Below, one piece after another: positions 57,944 through 64,000 of a stretch of DNA of 64,000 nucleotides (its first letter is position 1; the number at the start of each line of letters is the position of its first letter). Origin of the DNA: Siderastrea radians (Eukaryota; Cnidaria; Anthozoa; Scleractinia; Rhizangiidae); contig OZ024895.1 of the NCBI GenBank assembly GCA_964017195.1, forward strand, positions 9,101,501-9,165,500, written 5' to 3'. The translations under genes were made by a program, and so were the position numbers. The notes under the pieces were generated by a model. The model was not told the DNA's origin. It worked only from the letters and a program-made list of their open reading frames with translations, and ran no database searches.

Positions 57944-58636
57944 GTGAGAATAAAGCTGAGGTGCCATTTGTATAGGGTCTTAGTGGAGGTGTTGTTTACT
58001 TGATAGTTGGTACCAAAAATAGCATTTTGACATCAAAGTTACAATTTTTGTCAATGATCAAATCCATCGAAGCCAAACTCTCATTTATTTGTTGATGTAA
58101 TATTTCAACGAGTCTAACTCTTTTATCAGGGGCTTCAAACACAACAAAAATGGTAAAACAGCCAGTGCTTTATTGTTTTCAAGTGTTTGGAGACCGTGAC
58201 GAAACGCAAAACACAAGTTCTTGAAGTGGCTTCTCAGTCGGGAAGAAATCGGAGGAAAATCACAAGTGATCTTCCTCTAATTTCTTAACAATTATTTTGC
58301 ATGCAAGCACTAGTGGTCTTCCTCCAGTATTCAAACGCATGCATACATGTGACCAGAACGAGAGTACCCAATTGGCTGCCGAGTTGAGCGGGTTAAATCT
58401 TCATCAATTTGCCGCTTGACTTCTTACCCTTCATTGAGTTGAAGGTTTGATATAGAGAACAGTCAGCCAATGGAACGACTACTTTTTCTTGGCAGAAGGG
58501 TAGCTGAGTATTTTTCTTACCTGAAATCCCCCTTGATACGACAACATTTTTGTGACGCTTGAAAGTGGCACTACCGGAGTTTTACTGCGGTTGTTAAGTT
58601 TGTGTTTGAGTGGACTGCCTACATACTAACTGGGTA

Positions 58637-58951
58637 CACTGTAAATTCATAACTTCCGTTTTAGCCTCCAAAATGGGCCCGTTCAGTGTGTAAAATACAG
58701 TAACATTGTAGGGACTAATTTGGCTGTCCTAATTAAGGCCATAATAGATAGTCCTACTTACAGGGACTGGTCCGGCGCCAAAGGGTTCAATTGGGTGCCA
58801 CTGTGAGCTGCTACGATTTCTGATAGGGTCGGTCTGCCCCAAAGGTGACCACCACAGTTCCACATAGGTTCGTTTCAGTTCCATGGGCATCAGGGCTAAT
58901 TTGGTATTTTGGCACTTTTGGGGCTGAAACAGATCTTTTGAATTTACAGTG
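58637..58951. mobile_element. Tc1/mariner-type MITE
   Basis: Ends CACTGTAAATTCA and TGAATTTACAGTG with TA on both sides (58635-58636, 58952-58953). No ORF. In the last intron of the second receptor; the rest of that intron (57944-58634, 58954-59067) shows nothing further. Confidence 0.78.
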
Positions 58952-59067
58952 TAGCTTCGTGCAAATCTACAGTAAACAGAAGCATTTCATTTCATTTTGT
59001 TTATCTATTTAGTTTTTTATTTATTTGTTCATTTATTTATTTTTACTTTTAATCACCACAGTGAAAG

Positions 59068-59196
59068 CCAGGGGAGGTTATGTATACTCAAGTTGAGCAA
59101 GTGAACTAAGGAGGTAGCATGCCGAGGGCTGCAGCTTCTCCGGTCAGGAGACCGCCTGCTTATGATGACACTCAGTATGCTGAATTAATAATATGA
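59068..59196 (+). pseudogene. Last exon: ITIM-like tail with a premature stop
   Basis: Using the acceptor at 59066-59067, phase 0 reads PGEVMYTQVEQVN then TAA 59107-59109. The same frame continues GGSMPRAAASPVRRPPAYDD and TQYAELII to TGA 59194-59196. VMYTQV fits the ITIM pattern (V/I/L/S)xYxx(V/I/L) and TQYAEL is close to it. The single TAA (an AAA change would restore lysine) interrupts an otherwise sensible tail. A nearby stronger-looking acceptor at 59060-59061 gives no sensible frame. Confidence 0.5.
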
Positions 59197-61192
59197 GATA
59201 GATGCCGCTGATCTGCACTGTCAAGGATGTCAACACCTGGATTTTTCAGTCCTGGGTCTTCCCTGCAATATTTTTTAGGGTCGAGATGTTAGAAAGGTAA
59301 CGCTCATCCGGCATTTAAAGTTAAAAACGTGAAGTAAAGCAACCTTATATATACTTAAATAGATTTAAAGCTAGAAACTTGTCAGTCAAAGTCTCCTTTC
59401 TTCTCGCTGAAAAGAGGCGTATTCAGAGTAAAAAATGTAGGTCAAACAAATTTACAGAAATCCACACTTTCGAGTTGCAAACTGGAATTGACAACGTACG
59501 CTTATCCTGGGTTAGATGTTAACCTTACTTTGAACAGTCACGCCCTGGATTAAAATTCACAAGAGATTAGTCGTTTTTTAAGTCCTGTAAACCGTTGAAA
59601 CTCATTGGAATCTCGTACACATAATTGACTATAAATGCTTTAGATCGAGTTGACGTTTTCTAGTGAGATGTTGCAGTGTAATTTTGACTTCGGTTGGGGA
59701 ATTTTCAAGGAGTAGTTTCAAACCAGCTTATCCTGTTTGTCAGATTCATTACCGTAATCGTGAACAAAGGGAAAAAAAATTTCACTGCTGAGAAAAATTA
59801 GCCTGCGTCGCAGACGAAATTTAACTTTGCAACACCGTAATATTATGGTGCGACTTAGGCTAAGAAAAATAAATTGAACCAAAACAATTATAAGCCACAA
59901 CATAGATTTGTTAGAATTGCAAGCCCACTTCTCTTGGCATGGTAAGCTAGGATATTGTACTGTACTCGCAAAATTGTGGCACAATTTTCTCATTGCCTTT
60001 TTTTTTTTGAGAAAACAACTTTGTTTTCGTTTGGTTCTTAACGTGATAGATATACCGTGATGACATCGAAACGTTGCTTAATGTTTTTGGCTTATTTTTT
60101 ATTCATTTTTTTTTCAATCGGGAGCTTTTGGTAGTAAATTGAGAAAAAGTCACTACCAATAGTGAAAATTAAATTGTAGAAACGCGATCAAAAGAAGTAA
60201 GATGGATTTCTACTGTCGCCTTAATTTTCTGTGCTTACCGGTGTGAATTGAGCTGTTTATACGTGCGTACATAAAATAGGAGATGTTGTATGAGTCAGCG
60301 TCTTGAGTAAACGTAAAAAACGTGCTCAAAGTTGCTCATCGTTTTACGACAACGTAAGCCCTCCATGCATCGCCTCTCGTTTTATTTTACACATATAAAG
60401 ACTGTTAATTTTAATGTCCGTGCACTCCTACTGTTTTTGCGACAATGGAAATCTACCTACAAGCATAATTTTTGTAAAATTAAAGTTCATTATGCCTCCT
60501 TTTGTTGCTGCGCATACGTTTTGCGCATCTTGTAATATTCAAGTTTCTTAACACATTGATCCCTGAACCACCGGGCGGACATGGATGGTTTATACCGCTG
60601 TAACTTACCGCTCAAAACAACCTCCACAAGCTCAGAAAACCGGCAAAAACACAGCAAACACATAACAGGTAAGGTTCTTCAAACTTTATTTGGATTTTTA
60701 GGTATTTTCCATGGAAAACCGCCGATTATTTTCGATCGAATCGCTTTGGTTACCTGTGGTGTAAACTGGTCTGCACAGACACGTGACTCAGTGTTTTGTG
60801 GGTTGAAACGATCCTCCTTTCATTCTTTGAGCCATTCTTGAGGCAGTTCTGGATCTTCTGGAAACTTAAAATTACTTACTTTACTCTCATAGCAGCACAA
60901 AACACCATGATTTTCCGCTCAAGTCCTCACACTTCGAATCCCCGCAATTTTCCAGCTCGCCAACAGTGACGTCACTAGTGTTGTTTCCGACAATTTACCG
61001 ACAACTTTCCCGACCACTCTACGATTATGAAGGCCAAAAAGTAGCACTTTTCACGTGCCATTATCTCTGCGATCCTAAGTCCAATTGACTTGAAACTTCA
61101 GAATATGTTTATTTGATACCAAATCGACACATAACAAGTAAATTAGATTGAAAGAAAAAATGTCGAAATTTTGGTTTATTTGACCTTTAAGG
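59197..61192. other. Downstream flank, no supported gene
   Basis: AATAAA near 59868. A short ATG-led open stretch at 60581-60668 ends at a donor-like GTAAGG but has no partner exon. Confidence 0.4.
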
Positions 61193-61502
61193 AGTTTACC
61201 CACTAATACAACAGTATTTTTGCGCGGTTTATGACTATGTGGAAAAAGCAGATCTTAGCAAGGGCTATCAGAATCCAAAAGAAAATTGGGTGTAACTACG
61301 CATTTTTCAGAGATAATTTACCTTAAATTTGGAAAGAAATTGCCATAAATTCTTTGTATTTTAGCGCTTTCGTTTTGCTTAATTATCTCGGAAAAATGCG
61401 TGGTTACCCATATTTTTCAATAACCCTTTCTAAGATCTACTTTTTCCCCATAGTCATAATCTTTGCAAACACTTCTGTACTAGGAGGCACCGTCCTTAAT
61501 AG
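61193..61502. mobile_element. Palindromic MITE, uninterrupted copy
   Basis: Same family as 54543-55440. Contains the intact GGTTTATGACTATGTGG site, which is split by the pogo-type element in the other copy. Confidence 0.78.
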
Positions 61503-61720
61503 GCTCTCCAATGAGAATTTTTTAGACAATGTAAATGTATTTAAAACATTTAAACGATATGTTATCTCAGTGTTTTTTACAGAAATGGTATTTTGTGGCT
61601 AGGAATGACCAGTTTTAGATGTTGCATGAGTGGGTATTATTCCTTAATTTAAATCGTCAACAGACGTTAAATTTGCTTTTTAAGCCTATTTTGGTAGAAG
61701 TTGCGTTGAAGTTTCAATAA

Positions 61721-62170
61721 CAGGCAACAGTAATTCTGCACAATGTAAGTCTCAATGTGATTGATCAAAAGTGGATTCACCCACTTGAAAACGCGGCTGC
61801 AGAAAGTTCAACTTGCACACATCATTTAAGTTAACTGCATGGGTGAAGGGTGATCCTCCTAGAAGTTCCACTCTTGGGTCAAAAGATAGCCCTCCTTTAA
61901 CTAGTGTCAGGCCAAGGCCTATCTCTCCAGTTAAAGTCGAGGCAACGGTAACTCTGTGTTATAATGTTAGTCTCAATGTGGTTGATCAAAAGTGGATTCA
62001 CCCACTTGCAAACGCGGCTGCAGAAAGTTCAACTTGCACACATCATTTAAGTTAACTGCATGGATTAAGGTGATCGTCCAAGAAGATGCACCCTCCTGCA
62101 AGGGTGAAGAGATAGCCTTTCTTTACCTAGTATCAGTCCTACGGCTATCTCACCAATTTAAGTCGGGGCA
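61721..62170 (+). repeat. Tandem duplication, 221-bp period
   Basis: TCTCAATGTG(A/G)TTGATCAAAAG through CATCATTTAAGTTAACTGCA occurs at 61751 and again at 61972. A third partial start (GGGGCAACT) is near 62164. Open frames across it (61813-62055) have no known motif. Confidence 0.8.
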
Positions 62171-64000
62171 ACTTGAAGCCATCGTGATCGTCGGTTGTTT
62201 TACTTTGGTTTGTACTGTTACATGTACTTAAGAAGTACAGTATCTCGACCGCTTCGACCTTCAGTGTCCATTTATTTGGCTTCTTCGATGATGATTGCTA
62301 CTGCACGGACGACCTTTCTTTTGCCTTTTGATTTACTTGTTGTAAAGGCAATTACGATTTCAAGTATATTTGTACGTCAGAAAGCCACAAAAGAAGTAAC
62401 ATAATCATACCCGTAAGACTTGTTTAGGTGACGAGAATATAGTATTCAGTACTTTATAATCTTCTTTGTTCTTTATTTAGCTTGATATTTATGAATTAAT
62501 AATTTTGGGTAACGTTCTAGTGAATTTTTGATATTAGTAGTGCTTTAGAGTAGTTAAAACATTCGTACTTTGTTGTATTCAAAAGCAAATTTGCTTGGAA
62601 TGGTGTAGCCTAATGAGTTTGAATTAGTACATACCAAAACAATCAGTGAATAGCGTTTTTCGCGTGCTAACAACAACAACCATTTTATTTTGCCAAATTA
62701 AATAGAAAAAATTACACTATAAACTAAATTAACTAAAATAGCCAAAAAAAAACTACCCAGAATAGTCGAGTTAGCGAAGGAAAATCTTTTAACAATTTCA
62801 TTTGTGTCTTCGCTTGATGAAGTGGGAACTCCTCTAATTGGCTACTCTGATTGGCTACTTCAACTCTGGAGAGTGTTCTTCATTCACTTCCCGGCATTGT
62901 TTTGGATTTCGAGTTTTTTCCTCATTTCTCAGGAAATAATGGAACTTTTTGGTGCTAGCTATCGATTGACTTGGTATATACTAATACAATTATTCACCTT
63001 AGTTTCAGTGAATAGTGGTAGTGATTTTTACCACAATCATTCAACTCCACTTCCGTGAATAACTGTTAATTAACCGATATTAATAAGTAAATTCAACTAA
63101 TGTAAGCTTACTTTTCCTTATTAGTAGCAGCTTTGCTTTTTAATGAAAGCAACGAGAGCTTTTGGTAATTGTTTGTTGCAAAGCAGTAAAACAAATAAAG
63201 CATGTTGAATTTACATTGAAGTACGTGTTTTAAAGGGACTGTCTGCTGTTTTAGTAACACCTCCTGGTAACACAATAGTACCAAAAGTCACGTTTCACCC
63301 TAAAAATGATGGTCAAGGTTTGTTCAAAGACAATATACTAATTACTAATTGGCGTGCTTCCATTGGTCGAAATCGATCACGTGACGCGATAGTGTCTCTT
63401 CTCAGCGGGCGTCTATCAGTTTTGGCAATTTTCGCTCAAAATTTAGCGTTGTACAATAAAAACAATAGGGTCCTTCTGTCTCAGGCCCCATGTGTGATAG
63501 TTTCCCTCGGAAATTTGATGTTCAAACTTCATATAAGCCCTGGAACTACGTTCTCGGGCTAATATTTGCTATGAACGTCAAATTTCCTCGGGCAACCTAT
63601 CACACAATAGTGCCTTTGACAGAAGAACTCAAGTGGTTAAGCAGTGAAGTTAGTGATAGGTGTCGTTGGCCATGGATGGCCTGGATGGAAATGGGTCGCT
63701 TTTTCAAATCCTGAACGCTCTCACTACGCTTTAATGGATTACAATTTTCTTTTTATATGGAACGTTCTAATGGCCCTTTTCGGAGTTAACTTTTGTCATT
63801 TACATTACAAGGTTGTGAGGCAATTTTGCAGTTTCTGCCCGAAAATGCCTAACATCCACGTTCAAATACATTGTAATGCAAATGAGAGAAATGACTGAAA
63901 TAACTATGATACGTGATGTCCGTCGTTTTGAAGTAAGGGTTAGACAATGAACGCGAGTGTTCTATGGGTTATAGTGTCCCAAGCAAAGATAGAATGCCAC
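62171..64000. other. No supported gene
   Basis: A short stretch at 63253-63318 lies between an acceptor-like TTTTAG and a weak GTTTGT donor and reads VTPPGNTIVPKVTFHP, which hints at a beta-rich exon but is not enough to call. Confidence 0.3.

Larger units (their letters stand above)
46848..59196 (+). pseudogene. SEA-domain receptor with Yxx(V/L) tail, broken gene
   Basis: Exons traced: 46848-46914, 48190-48248, 49215-49417, 51032-51154, 57061-57094, 57752-57943, 59068-59196. They encode a SEA domain, a T/P-rich stalk, a membrane helix and a cytoplasmic tail with several Yxx(V/L) motifs instead of a kinase. Junction phases agree apart from four lesions: a lost base near 49270, an extra C in the run 49386-49389 (these two compensate), a lost G in the run 57890-57893, and TAA at 59107-59109 followed by 28 more meaningful codons. 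Exon layout of the SEA part mirrors the kinase gene (both have a 59-bp phase 0-2 exon), so the genes are probably related. Could be a recent pseudogene or, for the homopolymer sites, assembly error. The 5' end is uncertain. Confidence 0.65.

Noticed and set aside
60581..60841. 86-codon open frame starting MDGLYRCN
   Set aside because: No partner exon, no motif; only a donor-like GTAAGG inside.

Overview
Eukaryotic, intron-rich, AT-rich genomic DNA with very high transposable-element density. Exons are short, have GT-AG borders and are mostly phase 1 or 2. An Ig/SEA receptor tyrosine kinase, tRNA-headed SINEs, many MITEs and Ngaro-like tyrosine-recombinase retroelements together suggest an anthozoan cnidarian such as a stony coral. 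That assignment is an inference; nothing here proves the species.

Region 1 (1-18.3 kb) holds the 3' part of a plus-strand receptor tyrosine kinase gene. I could trace 18 exons whose splice phases all agree, giving 812 residues plus a stop at 17926-17928. The order is three Ig domains, a SEA domain with a canonical G|SVIV self-cleavage site, a transmembrane helix, two microexons, a complete kinase domain and a short tyrosine-containing tail. The start lies upstream of the window. Introns hold a 3.2-kb TTAA-flanked foldback element, a piggyBac-type MITE, a compound trinucleotide repeat and duplicated splice-acceptor sequence.

Region 2 (18.5-35 kb) is repeat territory: a head-to-head pair of tRNA-like units, a tandem segmental duplication, a hAT-like element with an 8-bp target duplication that carries an acidic ORF and two copies of a hairpin-ended family, and a TTAA element of about 1 kb. 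A candidate signal-peptide exon sits at 33468-33531.

Region 3 (35.4-44.9 kb) holds two decayed tyrosine-recombinase retroelements on the minus strand. The larger keeps the Ngaro-type split direct repeats (A1-ORFs-B1-A2-B2), a gag with CCHC knuckle, RT-RNase H and a zinc-ribbon recombinase. Its gag is interrupted by an apparent intron filled with an 18-copy, 29-bp hairpin minisatellite. The smaller has gag and a recombinase with intact catalytic motifs but no RT.

Region 4 (46.8-59.2 kb) holds exons of a second receptor-like gene. It shares the SEA exon layout of gene 1, but after the membrane helix it has a tail with Yxx(V/L) motifs instead of a kinase. Three single-base frame breaks and one stop make it look like a recent pseudogene, or partly like assembly error. 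Its introns host a TIR element with an SGNH-hydrolase ORF between two MITE copies, a pogo-type insertion with a paralogous empty site, another piggyBac-type MITE and a Tc1/mariner-type MITE.

Region 5 (59.2-64 kb) shows no gene I can support, only repeats and a tandem duplication.
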